Source: Streptomyces caniferus (GTDB lineage Bacteria > Actinomycetota > Actinomycetes > Streptomycetales > Streptomycetaceae). From it: 64,000 nt of DNA. The stretch is from NCBI RefSeq assembly GCF_009811555.1, contig NZ_BLIN01000005.1, forward strand, positions 1,869,501 to 1,933,500. The letters are read 5' to 3'. The position numbers and the translations under genes were made by a program. Under the pieces are notes generated by a model. That model saw nothing but the letters and a program-made list of their open reading frames with translations. It was not told the origin of the DNA and searched no databases. Shown piece after piece: positions 32,446 to 40,259 of this stretch (its first letter is position 1; each line of letters opens with the position of its first letter).

Positions 32446-33429
32446 TCACGGGGCGGCGGTGTCCCGGGCGCGGCGGAGCGCGGTGGAGCGTGCGGCCCGG
32501 AACGCGCCCGCGCCGTCGCGGCCCGGGTACGACCACGGGGCGCGCGTGGGGTGCGGGCCGATCCGCTGGAACAGCGCGGCGGCCTCGGCCATCCTCCCCT
32601 GGTGGAACGCGGCATGGGCGAGGAAGTTGAGATCGATCTTGCGGCGCGGATGCTCCTCGCCCTCCCACTCCAGCCACCAGTCGACGGCGGCCTGCAGGAC
32701 CTGCCGGGCGCGCCGGGTGGACCAGTGGCTCCAGTTCGCGGGGTCGGGGGGTGCCAGGCCCTCGGCGGCGAGGACGCGGTAGCGCTCGGCGTGCGCCACG
32801 ACGGGGAGGAGGGCGAGCGGGGAGTCGGCGGGCGCGCGTGCGGCCGCGCGGGCCGCGAAGGTGTGCGCCGGGTGCCGGGGGTCGTCGGTAGCGGCCGGCC
32901 CCTGTTCGGCGAGGGCGGCCGTCATGAGGTGGTGGGCGTGGTGGTGGTCGCGGTGGCGGGCGCGTACCTGGTGGAAGGCGTGGGCCTGTTCGTCCGGGGT
33001 GCCGGTGCGGCGGGCGAGGATCAGCGCGCCGAGCCAGGGGGTGGGATCGTCGGGCAGCATCCGGGCGGCCGTGGCACAGGCGTCGGCGGCGGCCCCGGTA
33101 CTGCTCTCGCCGCGCAGGGCGAGGTGGACGGTGGCGAGGGCCAGGAGGGTGGCGGCGTCACCGCTGTCCGGTTCGGCGAGCTGCCAGTCGCCGGCCCAGG
33201 CGGCACTGCCGGGGCAGGTGGCCAGCACGGTTAAGCGGTGGCCGCGCAGGTCCCAGTCCTCACCGGTCCCGGCGAGCAGGGTGCGCACCCGGACCCATTG
33301 GCCGAGCGCCAGCGCGTCGGCCGCGATGGCCAGTTCGGTGTCGTCCAGGGCCGGGGGGAGAGGCGGGGTGCCCGGGCAGCGGGCGCGTACGAGGGGTGGC
33401 GGCGTCGGGGGCGAAGGGGTTATCGACAT
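32446..33429 (-). CDS. Hypothetical helical (TPR-like) protein
   Basis: A 327-residue soluble protein of alternating amphipathic helices, reminiscent of tetratricopeptide repeats: ELAIAADALALGQWVRVRTLLAG, DAATLLALATVHLALRGE, DPTPWLGALILARRTG and the final LNFLAHAAFHQGRMAEAAALFQRIG. A histidine cluster RDHHHAHHL sits near the middle. I do not recognise the family. The ATG at 33429 was chosen; an in-frame GTG 16 codons earlier is possible. TPR-like proteins usually act as scaffolds. Minus strand, with no obvious operon partner. Confidence 0.7.
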   Translation of the reverse strand: MSITPSPPTPPPLVRARCPGTPPLPPALDDTELAIAADALALGQWVRVRTLLAGTGEDWDLRGHRLTVLATCPGSAAWAGDWQLAEPDSGDAATLLALATVHLALRGESSTGAAADACATAARMLPDDPTPWLGALILARRTGTPDEQAHAFHQVRARHRDHHHAHHLMTAALAEQGPAATDDPRHPAHTFAARAAARAPADSPLALLPVVAHAERYRVLAAEGLAPPDPANWSHWSTRRARQVLQAAVDWWLEWEGEEHPRRKIDLNFLAHAAFHQGRMAEAAALFQRIGPHPTRAPWSYPGRDGAGAFRAARSTALRRARDTAAP

Positions 33430-33596
33430 CACGGGTAAGGGGCTCCATGGCGCGCCGCACCGGCCGTCCCACCGCACCGAGTCGTCCTCGGAGGAAAGGG
33501 ACCGGATGCGCGCACGCCTCTACAGAGGGTGATGGCTTGGTCCGCACCAGTCATCACGCACAGCAAAGCGGCACGCAGAGCTCCGCGTCAAGACGA

Positions 33597-33628
33597 GAAG
33601 GGGAATGGCCGGATCCGCCACCCCCTTC
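33597..33628 (-). terminator. Possible terminator after the FAD dehydrogenase gene
   Basis: GAAGGGG (33597-33603) and CCCCTTC (33622-33628) form a 7-bp stem 15 bp past the stop. The remainder of 33430-33596 shows no gene and should carry the promoter of the TPR-like gene. Confidence 0.4.
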
Positions 33629-33642
33629 GCCCCGTCCCCCCG

Positions 33643-35298
33643 TCAGGACACCGCCCGCGCCGCCGCCCGCCCAGCCGTCCGCCCGGAGAAGAGGCAGCCA
33701 CCGAGGAAGGTGCCCTCCAGCGAGCGGTAGCCGTGCACCCCGCCGCCGCCGAACCCGGCCGCCTCCCCCGCCGCGTACACGCCCGGCAGGGGCGCGCCGT
33801 CGTCGGTCAGCACCCGCGAGGAGAGGTCGGTCTCCAGGCCGCCGAGCGTCTTGCGGGTGAGGATGTTCAGCCGTACGGCGATCAGCGGGCCGGCCTTGGG
33901 GTCGAGCAGCCGGTGCGGCGCCGCGGTGCGGATCAGGCGGTCGCCGAGGTACTTGCGGGCCCCGCGCATCGCGGTCACCTGGAGGTCCTTGGTGAAGGAG
34001 TGGGCGATCTCCCGGTCGCGCGCGACCAGCTCGGCGCGCAGCACGTCCTCCGATATGAGCGGCTCCTCGGTCAGCTCGTTCATCCGCCGCACCAGATCGG
34101 CCGGTGAACGCTCGACGATGAAGTCGGCGCCCCGGTCCATGAAGGCCTGTACCGGTCCCGGCGCGCCGGCCCTGGCCCGGCCCAGTACGCCGCGGACGCT
34201 CTTGCCGGTCAGATCGGGGTTCTGCTCGGAGCCGGAGAGGGTGAACTCCTTCTCGATGATCTTCTGGGTCAGGACGAACCAGGTGTGGTCGTGGCCGGTG
34301 CGCATGATGTGCTCCAGCGTGCCGAGGGTGTCGAAGCCGGGGAACAGCGGCACCGGCAGCCGCTTGCCGCGGGCGTCGAGCCACAGCGGGGACGGGCCGG
34401 ACAGGATCCGGATGCCGTGCAGCGGCCAGATGGGGTTCCAGTTGTCGATGCCCTCGGTGTAGTGCCACATCCGGTCGCGGTTGATGAGCCGGCCGCCGGC
34501 CCCCTCGGCGATGCCCAGCATCTTGCCGTCCACATGCGCGGGCACCCCGGACAGCATCCGCCGCGGGGGGCTGCCGAGCCGCTCGGGCCAGTTGGCGCGC
34601 ACCAGCTCGTGGTTGCCGCCGATCCCGCCCGAGGTGACGATCACGGCCTGGGCCTTGAGCTCGAAGGCACCGGCCACCTCACGGCTGCTGGGCCTGCCCC
34701 GCTCGGCCTCCGACGGCTCCAGGATCTCGCCGCTGACGGTGTCCACGCTCCCGCCGGTGCGCGACAGCCCGGTGACCCGGTGACGGAAGCGCAGCTCCAC
34801 CAGTCCGCGGGCGGCCCCGGCCCGCACCCGGCGCTCGAACGGCGCCACCAGACCGGGCCCGGTGCCCCAGGTGATGTGGAAGCGGGGGACGGAGTTGCCG
34901 TGCCCGGTCGCGTCGTAGCCGCCGCGTTCGGCCCAGCCGACGACGGGGAAGAGCCGTACGCCCTGCCGGTGCAGCCAGGAGCGTTTCTCGCCGGACGCGA
35001 AATCGACGTAGGCCTCGGCCCATTTGCGCGGCCAGTGGTCCTCGGGCCGGTCGAAGCCCGCGGTGCCCAGCCAGTCCTGCCAGGCCAGCGCATGGCTGTC
35101 GCGGATCCGCAGCCGGCGCTGCTCGGGGGTGTCCACCAGGAAGAGACCGCCGAAGGACCAGTGGGCCTGCCCGCCGAGGGACTGCTCGGGCTCCTGGTCG
35201 AGGAGGATCACCTTCCGTCCGGCGTCCACCAGCTCCGCGGTGGCCGCCAGCCCCGCGAGCCCCGCTCCGATCACGATCACATCAGCGTCGTACGCCAT
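33643..35298 (-). CDS. FAD-binding dehydrogenase (fumarate reductase/KstD-like)
   Basis: A 551-residue flavoprotein. The N-terminal dinucleotide motif is VIGAGLAGLAATAELVDAG, followed by an ADP-binding acidic strand end (LLDQEPEQSLGGQA). The middle has WHYTEGIDNW and a capping domain; the C-terminal FAD motif is GVYAAGEAAGFGGGGVHG. It resembles the FAD-binding dehydrogenase group related to 3-ketosteroid 1-dehydrogenase and fumarate reductase flavoprotein, but the substrate is open. The ribosome site GAGGAG is 8 nt from the ATG. Divergent from the DMT transporter gene. Confidence 0.85.
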   Translation of the reverse strand: MAYDADVIVIGAGLAGLAATAELVDAGRKVILLDQEPEQSLGGQAHWSFGGLFLVDTPEQRRLRIRDSHALAWQDWLGTAGFDRPEDHWPRKWAEAYVDFASGEKRSWLHRQGVRLFPVVGWAERGGYDATGHGNSVPRFHITWGTGPGLVAPFERRVRAGAARGLVELRFRHRVTGLSRTGGSVDTVSGEILEPSEAERGRPSSREVAGAFELKAQAVIVTSGGIGGNHELVRANWPERLGSPPRRMLSGVPAHVDGKMLGIAEGAGGRLINRDRMWHYTEGIDNWNPIWPLHGIRILSGPSPLWLDARGKRLPVPLFPGFDTLGTLEHIMRTGHDHTWFVLTQKIIEKEFTLSGSEQNPDLTGKSVRGVLGRARAGAPGPVQAFMDRGADFIVERSPADLVRRMNELTEEPLISEDVLRAELVARDREIAHSFTKDLQVTAMRGARKYLGDRLIRTAAPHRLLDPKAGPLIAVRLNILTRKTLGGLETDLSSRVLTDDGAPLPGVYAAGEAAGFGGGGVHGYRSLEGTFLGGCLFSGRTAGRAAARAVS

Positions 35299-35505
35299 CT
35301 CAGCTTCTCCTCAACGGGGCGCGCCGGGCGCCCCGGCCGCCGGGTGGAACGATCCTCAGCGCACCCGACTGCCGCGTCAACCACCTGGTTACCGGGCGGT
35401 ACACGGAGGCGCGCGGGAGAATGGTGGGTGACCAGGGCCACCCCACGCCCGCCGCCGGATGACTATCCTCAGGCGCATCCCCCGCCCCCCGATACGAGGT
35501 GCGAC

Positions 35506-36399
35506 GTGACGGTGATACTGCTCGCCCTTGGAGCGGCCTGCTGTCTGGGACTCGGTTTCGTGTTTCAGCAGGCCGCGGCGCAGCACGCTCCGATGAAGGA
35601 CTACCTCTCGGTACGCCTGCTCCTCGACCTGGTGCGGATGCCGCTGTGGCTGGCCGGTATCGGCCTGATGGTGGTCGGGATGGCGCTCGGCGCGATGGCG
35701 CTGGGAATGGGCGACATCACTCTGGTGGAGCCCCTGCTGGCGACCAATCTGCTGTTCGCGATGGCGCTGTCGCGACGGCTGACCCGGCAGCGGCTCGGCC
35801 GGAGCGGCTGGGCCGGGCTGTGGCTGCTGGCGGGCGGGGTGACGGCCTTCATCGTGGCCGGGCGCCCCCAGGGCGGGCAGCGCAGCGCCGATCATCTGTG
35901 GCAGTGGCTGATCATGGGGATGGTGCTGGGCATCGCCCTGCTGCTGGCCGCGGTCGCCAAGCGGGAGCGGGTCCATGTGAGCCTGGAAGCCGCCCTGCTG
36001 GGCATCGCGGCGGGGCTGATCTACGGGCTGCAGGACGCGCTGACCCGGATCAGTGGAGAGCATTTCAGCCAGGGCGGCTGGTCGGCCCTGTTCACCAGCT
36101 GGCAGCCGTACGCCATCGTCGTGCTCGGTGTGCTGGCGCTGGTGCTCGTGCAGAGCGCCTTCGAGTCGGCGCCGCTGCGGCTCTCGCTGCCCGCGCTGAC
36201 CGCCGCCCAGCCGCTGGCGGGTATCGCCTGCGGGGTGGGGTTCCTCGGCGACCAGTTGCAGGTGACGCCCGGGGCGCTGGCGTGGGAGGTGACCGGGATC
36301 GTGGCCGTCGTCGCGGGCATCGTGCTGATCGGCAGCCATCCGGCGATGCCGCCGGGGTCCGGCCGGCGGGAGAACGTACGGGAGCTGCAGCCGCACTGA
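35506..36399 (+). CDS. DMT-family (EamA-like) transporter
   Basis: A 297-residue protein with about nine to ten hydrophobic helices, starting VTVILLALGAACCLGLGFVFQQ. The tandem inverted arrangement of the drug/metabolite transporter family is seen: MGDITLVEPLLATNLLFAMALSR in the first half and SLPALTAAQPLAGIACGVGFLGD in the second. The GTG at 35506 has GAGG 7 nt upstream; the frame upstream is antisense to the dehydrogenase gene and is not coding. The substrate is unknown. Confidence 0.85.
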   Translation: MTVILLALGAACCLGLGFVFQQAAAQHAPMKDYLSVRLLLDLVRMPLWLAGIGLMVVGMALGAMALGMGDITLVEPLLATNLLFAMALSRRLTRQRLGRSGWAGLWLLAGGVTAFIVAGRPQGGQRSADHLWQWLIMGMVLGIALLLAAVAKRERVHVSLEAALLGIAAGLIYGLQDALTRISGEHFSQGGWSALFTSWQPYAIVVLGVLALVLVQSAFESAPLRLSLPALTAAQPLAGIACGVGFLGDQLQVTPGALAWEVTGIVAVVAGIVLIGSHPAMPPGSGRRENVRELQPH

Positions 36400-36442
36400 G
36401 GGACGCCGCCCGGCGGGTGGCGCCCCGGAGCCGGGTGGTTGC

Positions 36443-36985
36443 ATGGCTCCCATGACCGATCAGCAACCGCTCAACGCGGACGAGATCCTCGACGTCGTCG
36501 ACGAGAACGATCAGGTCGTGGGCCAGGCCCCACGGGGCGAGGCATACGCCCGCAGGATGCGCACCCGCTGCGCGTTCGTCCTGGCCCGGGACGACCGGGA
36601 CCGGATCTTCGTCCACCGCCGCACCCCGCGGAAGCTCGTCTTCCCCTCGTACTACGACATGTTCGTGGGAGGGGTGGTCGGCACCGGCGAGACCTACGAC
36701 CAGGCTGCGCTGCGCGAGGCCGAGGAGGAGCTGGGGGTCCAGGGGCTGGAGCCGCCGGAGCCGCTGTTCAAGTTCCTCTACGAGACGGCCGAGCACACCT
36801 GGTGGTCCGCGGTGTACCAGGTGCGCTGCACCCTGCCGGTCGCCCCGCAGGAGTCGGAGATCGACTGGTCCGCGTTCCTGACCGAGGAGGAGCTGGCCGG
36901 GCGCCTCGACGAGTGGCCGTGGACGCCGGACGGGCTCGCCGCGTACCGGCAGCTGCTGGCCCGGCGGGAGTCGGGGGAGCTCTGA
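36443..36985 (+). CDS. Nudix hydrolase (YfcD/IPP-isomerase-like)
   Basis: A 180-residue Nudix protein. The box begins GGVVGTGETYDQAA and ends LREAEEELGV. The N-terminus (EILDVVDENDQVVGQAPRGEAY) and HRRTPRKLVFPSYYDMFVGG resemble the YfcD subgroup, related in fold to isopentenyl diphosphate isomerase. Two possible starts, 36443 and 36452, give MAPMTDQQ or MTDQQ. It begins 43 bp after the transporter gene in the same direction. The substrate is not known. Confidence 0.85.
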   Translation: MAPMTDQQPLNADEILDVVDENDQVVGQAPRGEAYARRMRTRCAFVLARDDRDRIFVHRRTPRKLVFPSYYDMFVGGVVGTGETYDQAALREAEEELGVQGLEPPEPLFKFLYETAEHTWWSAVYQVRCTLPVAPQESEIDWSAFLTEEELAGRLDEWPWTPDGLAAYRQLLARRESGEL

Positions 36986-37028
36986 TGCGACCCGGCCAGG
37001 GCACCGGCCGGCCGATAGGGTTTCGGCC

Positions 37029-37439
37029 ATGATCCTCACCGAGGGACTGCGGTCCGCCGGCGCGGCCGTGCGGCTGTGGTTCTCGCCCGCGCGGGTCCGC
37101 GCGGAGGGCACGACCCCCGACTACCGCTTCTCGCTCGCCAACGAGCGCACCTTCCTCGCCTGGCTGCGCACCGGGCTGGCACTGATCGGCGGCGGCTTCG
37201 CGGTGGACCAGTTCCTGCCCCGGCTGCACCAGGGGCTGCGGGTGACCTGCACCGTCGTCCTGCTGGTGGGCGGTGCGCTGTGTGCGCTGCGGGCGGTCAA
37301 CCACTGGGTGCGCTGCGAGCGCGCGATGCGGCGCGGTGAGGATCTGCCGGTCACCCGCTTCCCCACGGCGCTGGCGCTGGGCGTCGGCGTACTGGCGGTG
37401 GCGGTGGTCGTGCTGGTCCTCCTGGGCCGGACCACCTAG
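37029..37439 (+). CDS. DUF202 (YidH-like) membrane protein
   Basis: A 136-residue protein with the DUF202 core: FSLANERTFLAWLRTGLALIGGGFAVDQF, where the NERTFLAW motif begins the first of three membrane helices. The start follows the Nudix gene by 43 bp. A second DUF202 gene follows 3 bp downstream, so both are cotranscribed. DUF202 proteins occur as adjacent pairs in many bacteria. The function is unknown. Confidence 0.85.
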   Translation: MILTEGLRSAGAAVRLWFSPARVRAEGTTPDYRFSLANERTFLAWLRTGLALIGGGFAVDQFLPRLHQGLRVTCTVVLLVGGALCALRAVNHWVRCERAMRRGEDLPVTRFPTALALGVGVLAVAVVVLVLLGRTT

Positions 37440-37442
37440 CCG

Positions 37443-37805
37443 ATGGCGGGCCAGGCGCCCCCGGACGCGGGGCCGCCGCGTCCGGCTCCCGACCGGGATC
37501 CCGGGCTGCAGCCGGAGCGGACCAGGCTGGCGTGGCGGCGCACCACGCTGTCCGCCACGGCGGTGGCGGTGCTGGCCGCCCGTCAGCTGCTGCGGAGCGC
37601 GGCCCCGGGGCCGGTGGAGGTGGCCCTGACGGTGCTGACGGGGCTGCTGTGGATCGCGTTCGTGGCGCTCGCGCACCGCCGGATGCAGGCGATGGCCACC
37701 GGCCGCCCGCCGGGGCTGTCCCCGCGGGCGGCCCTGCTGCTGGTCGGCTGCACCCTGGCGCTGGCGCTGTGCGGAGCGGTGATCCTGGTACGGCCGGGGC
37801 ACTGA
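37443..37805 (+). CDS. Second DUF202 family membrane protein
   Basis: A 120-residue protein with the core LQPERTRLAWRRTTLSATAVAVLAA, the shorter DUF202 version, and two further hydrophobic segments. It begins 3 bp after the first DUF202 gene. The soluble N-terminus is Pro-rich. Together the pair may form a hetero-oligomer, which is inference. Confidence 0.83.
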   Translation: MAGQAPPDAGPPRPAPDRDPGLQPERTRLAWRRTTLSATAVAVLAARQLLRSAAPGPVEVALTVLTGLLWIAFVALAHRRMQAMATGRPPGLSPRAALLLVGCTLALALCGAVILVRPGH

Positions 37806-37819
37806 GCCGGGGGGCGCGG

Positions 37820-37837
37820 CGCCCGCCGTGGCGGGCG
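37820..37837 (+). terminator. Hairpin terminator after the DUF202 pair
   Basis: CGCCCGC-CGTG-GCGGGCG, a 7-bp GC stem with a 4-nt loop, begins 15 bp after the stop codon. Confidence 0.5.
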
Positions 37838-37937
37838 GCGGAGGTACGGTGACGCGACCCTCGCGATCACGGAGCGGGCCCAACCCCCGCCCCGGCAGCG
37901 GGGAACGAGGGACCACCGGACGAGGAGACACACCCGC

Positions 37938-38999
37938 ATGGGCGACTCGGCAGCACGCCACACGCCGGCACAGAACCCGGCAGCAGACACCTCGACGGCG
38001 CAGCCCACCGGGCCGGGCGCCACCGGGCCGGCGGCGGCGCCACCGCCCGGCGCCGCGGCGCCCGCGGACGCACCACCCGCCGCCGGGGCGCCTCTCCCCG
38101 AGCCCTACCTCACCGAACTGGCCGCCGGCATCCACGCCTTCGTCCAGCCGGACGGCGGCTGGTGCCTGAACAACGCGGGTTTCATCACCGACGGGGACAC
38201 CACCCTGGTCGTGGACACCGCCGCCACCGAGCGCCGGGCGCGCCTGCTGCGCCGCCGGATCGCCGAGAGCGGCGCGCCCACGCCCCGCATGGTGGTCAAC
38301 ACCCACCACCACGGCGACCACACCTACGGCAACTGCGTCTTCGCGCCCGAGGCGACGGTCATCGGGCACGCCTCCTGCCGCCGTGAGCTGCTGGCCGCCG
38401 GGCAGCAGCTGCACGCGGTGTGGCCCGAGGTGGAGTACGGCGACATCCGGCTGACGGCCCCGGAGGTCACCTACACCGACGAGCTGGCCCTGCACGTCGG
38501 GGACATCGAGGTGCGGCTGATCCACCCGGGCGTGGCGCACACGACCGGCGACACGCTCGTCTGGCTGCCCCGGCAGCGCATCGTCTTCGCGGGCGATCTG
38601 GTCTTCCACGGCGGCACCCCGTTCGTCTTCATGGGGTCGCTGGCCGGATCGCTGCGGGCGCTGCAGCTGATGCGCACCCTGGACGCGGTCACCGTCGTCC
38701 CCGGGCACGGTCCGGTGACCGGACCCGAGGTGTACGACGGCATCGAGCGCTATCTGCGGTTCGTCGGCCGGCTCGCGCAGGAGGGCCGGGCCGCGGGCCG
38801 CACGCCGCTGGAGGTGGCCCGGGAGGCGGATCTCGGACCGTTCGCCGAGCTGGCCGAGAGCGAGCGGCTGGTGGCGAACCTGCACCGGGCGTATGCGGAG
38901 CTGGCGGGCACCGCGCCGGGCGCCCCGCTCGACGTGGTGGCCGGATTCGGCGATATGACGGTGATGAACGGCGGGGTGCCGATGGCGTGCCACGCATGA
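37938..38999 (+). CDS. MBL-fold metallo-hydrolase
   Basis: A 353-residue metallo-beta-lactamase-fold protein. The metal motif THHHGDHTYGN supplies the HxHxDH ligands, with further ligands at HPGVAHTTGD, FAGDLVF and VVPGHG. The first ~50 residues are Ala/Pro-rich and low-complexity, possibly a disordered extension. The fold resembles quinoprotein-relay/SoxH-type hydrolases rather than antibiotic beta-lactamases. The ribosome site is GAGGAGA 8 nt before the ATG. A palindrome begins at its stop codon (38999-39013). Confidence 0.86.
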   Translation: MGDSAARHTPAQNPAADTSTAQPTGPGATGPAAAPPPGAAAPADAPPAAGAPLPEPYLTELAAGIHAFVQPDGGWCLNNAGFITDGDTTLVVDTAATERRARLLRRRIAESGAPTPRMVVNTHHHGDHTYGNCVFAPEATVIGHASCRRELLAAGQQLHAVWPEVEYGDIRLTAPEVTYTDELALHVGDIEVRLIHPGVAHTTGDTLVWLPRQRIVFAGDLVFHGGTPFVFMGSLAGSLRALQLMRTLDAVTVVPGHGPVTGPEVYDGIERYLRFVGRLAQEGRAAGRTPLEVAREADLGPFAELAESERLVANLHRAYAELAGTAPGAPLDVVAGFGDMTVMNGGVPMACHA

Positions 39000-39133
39000 C
39001 CGCGGCCCGCGGTGCCTGAGAGGGACGGAGCGCTCCCCGGACATCCAGGGCTCCCAGAGCATCCAGGGCCGGGGCTGCCGGCATGGCGGAAAATCCCCGC
39101 GTGACCGACGCCCCACGCCCCGGCACTGGACTC

Positions 39134-39153
39134 CATACCGACTAGTCGGCATG
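39134..39153. promoter_or_regulatory. Operator-like palindrome before the kinase/ACAD operon
   Basis: CATACCGACTAGTCGGCATG: a perfect 12-bp core CCGACTAGTCGG within a 20-bp near-palindrome, 46 bp before the phosphotransferase start. Related copies lie before the SDR gene (46537-46552) and the MFS gene (63679-63696). This is typical of a TetR-family operator. Confidence 0.65.
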
Positions 39154-39199
39154 ATCGTGCTGCGACCGATGGACCGTCCACTCCGTACGGAGGAGCACG

Positions 39200-40252
39200 A
39201 TGAGCAAGGGCACCCCTCCCCCGCAGGCCCAGGACCGGGAGGATCCCCCCGGCCTCGACCTGGAGCGATTGCGCGAGCATCTGGGCCGGGAGCGGCCGGG
39301 GCTGGCCGGCGGCCCGCTGCGGGCCCGGCTGATCGAGGGCGGGCGGTCCAACCTCACCTACCGGGTCACCGACGGCACCGCCTCCTGGGTCGTCCGCCGG
39401 CCGCCGCTCGGCCATGTGCTCGCCACCGCACACGACATGCGGCGCGAGCACCGCGTCATCAGCGCCCTGCACGAGACGCCGGTGCCGGTGCCCGAGGCGC
39501 TGCTGCTGTGCGAGGACGAGTCGGTCATCGGCGCACCCTTCTATGTGATGGAGCTGGTCGAGGGCGTGCCCTACCGCACGGCCGGCCAGCTGGCCCCGCT
39601 CGGGCCTGAGCGCACCCGGGCCGTGGTGCTCTCGCTGGTCGATACGCTCGTGGACCTGCACGCGGTGGACCCGGAGGCGGTCGGACTCGGCGACTTCGGC
39701 CGCCCCGAGGGCTTCCTGGAGCGCCAACTGCGCCGCTGGGGCAAGCAGTTGAGCGCCTCGAAGAACCGTGACCTGCCGGGGATCGACGAGCTGCACGAGG
39801 CGCTGGGCCGGGCGCTGCCCGCCTCGCCCGCACCGGCCGTCGTCCACGGCGACTACCGCCTCGACAACGTCCTGATCGGGGCCGACGACACCCTCAAGGC
39901 CGTACTGGACTGGGAGATGTCCACGCTCGGCGATCCGCTGACCGACCTCGGCCTGCTGGTGATGTACAGCTCGGACCTGGGCCTGCCGGAGTCGCCGGTC
40001 AGCACCACCAGCGGCGCCCCCGGCCATCCCTCGCCGGCCGAGCTGATCGAGCGCTATGCCGCCCGCTCCGGCCGGGACACCTCCGCCATCGCCTGGTACA
40101 CCGCGTTCGCCTGGTTCAAGCTCGCCGTGATCCTGGAGGGCATCCACTACCGCTTCACGCTCGGCCAGACCGTCGGCGCCGGGTTCGACCGGATCGGCGA
40201 GCTCGTCCCCGTCTTCATCGACCACGGACTCACCACCCTCAAGGAAGGCTGA
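39200..40252 (+). CDS. Phosphotransferase-family (APH-like) kinase, ACAD10/11-associated type
   Basis: A 350-residue aminoglycoside-phosphotransferase-fold kinase. The catalytic loop is VVHGDYRLDNVLIG (catalytic Asp in HGDYRLDN) and the metal-binding motif is LDWEMSTLGDPLTDLGLL. The N-lobe has SNLTYRVTD. This subtype is the one fused or linked to acyl-CoA dehydrogenases in ACAD10/ACAD11 and similar to LvaA of levulinate catabolism, where it phosphorylates a 4-hydroxyacyl-CoA. The acyl-CoA dehydrogenase gene follows 7 bp downstream, supporting that role by inference. It is not an antibiotic-resistance gene. Confidence 0.85.
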   Translation: MSKGTPPPQAQDREDPPGLDLERLREHLGRERPGLAGGPLRARLIEGGRSNLTYRVTDGTASWVVRRPPLGHVLATAHDMRREHRVISALHETPVPVPEALLLCEDESVIGAPFYVMELVEGVPYRTAGQLAPLGPERTRAVVLSLVDTLVDLHAVDPEAVGLGDFGRPEGFLERQLRRWGKQLSASKNRDLPGIDELHEALGRALPASPAPAVVHGDYRLDNVLIGADDTLKAVLDWEMSTLGDPLTDLGLLVMYSSDLGLPESPVSTTSGAPGHPSPAELIERYAARSGRDTSAIAWYTAFAWFKLAVILEGIHYRFTLGQTVGAGFDRIGELVPVFIDHGLTTLKEG

Positions 40253-40259
40253 GACACCC

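Noticed and set aside
37938..38999. Beta-lactamase resistance gene
   Set aside because: The MBL fold is widespread; the sequence resembles general hydrolases, and no signal peptide is visible.
39200..40252. Aminoglycoside resistance phosphotransferase
   Set aside because: It has the kinase fold but is paired with an acyl-CoA dehydrogenase as in ACAD10/11, so a resistance role is unlikely.
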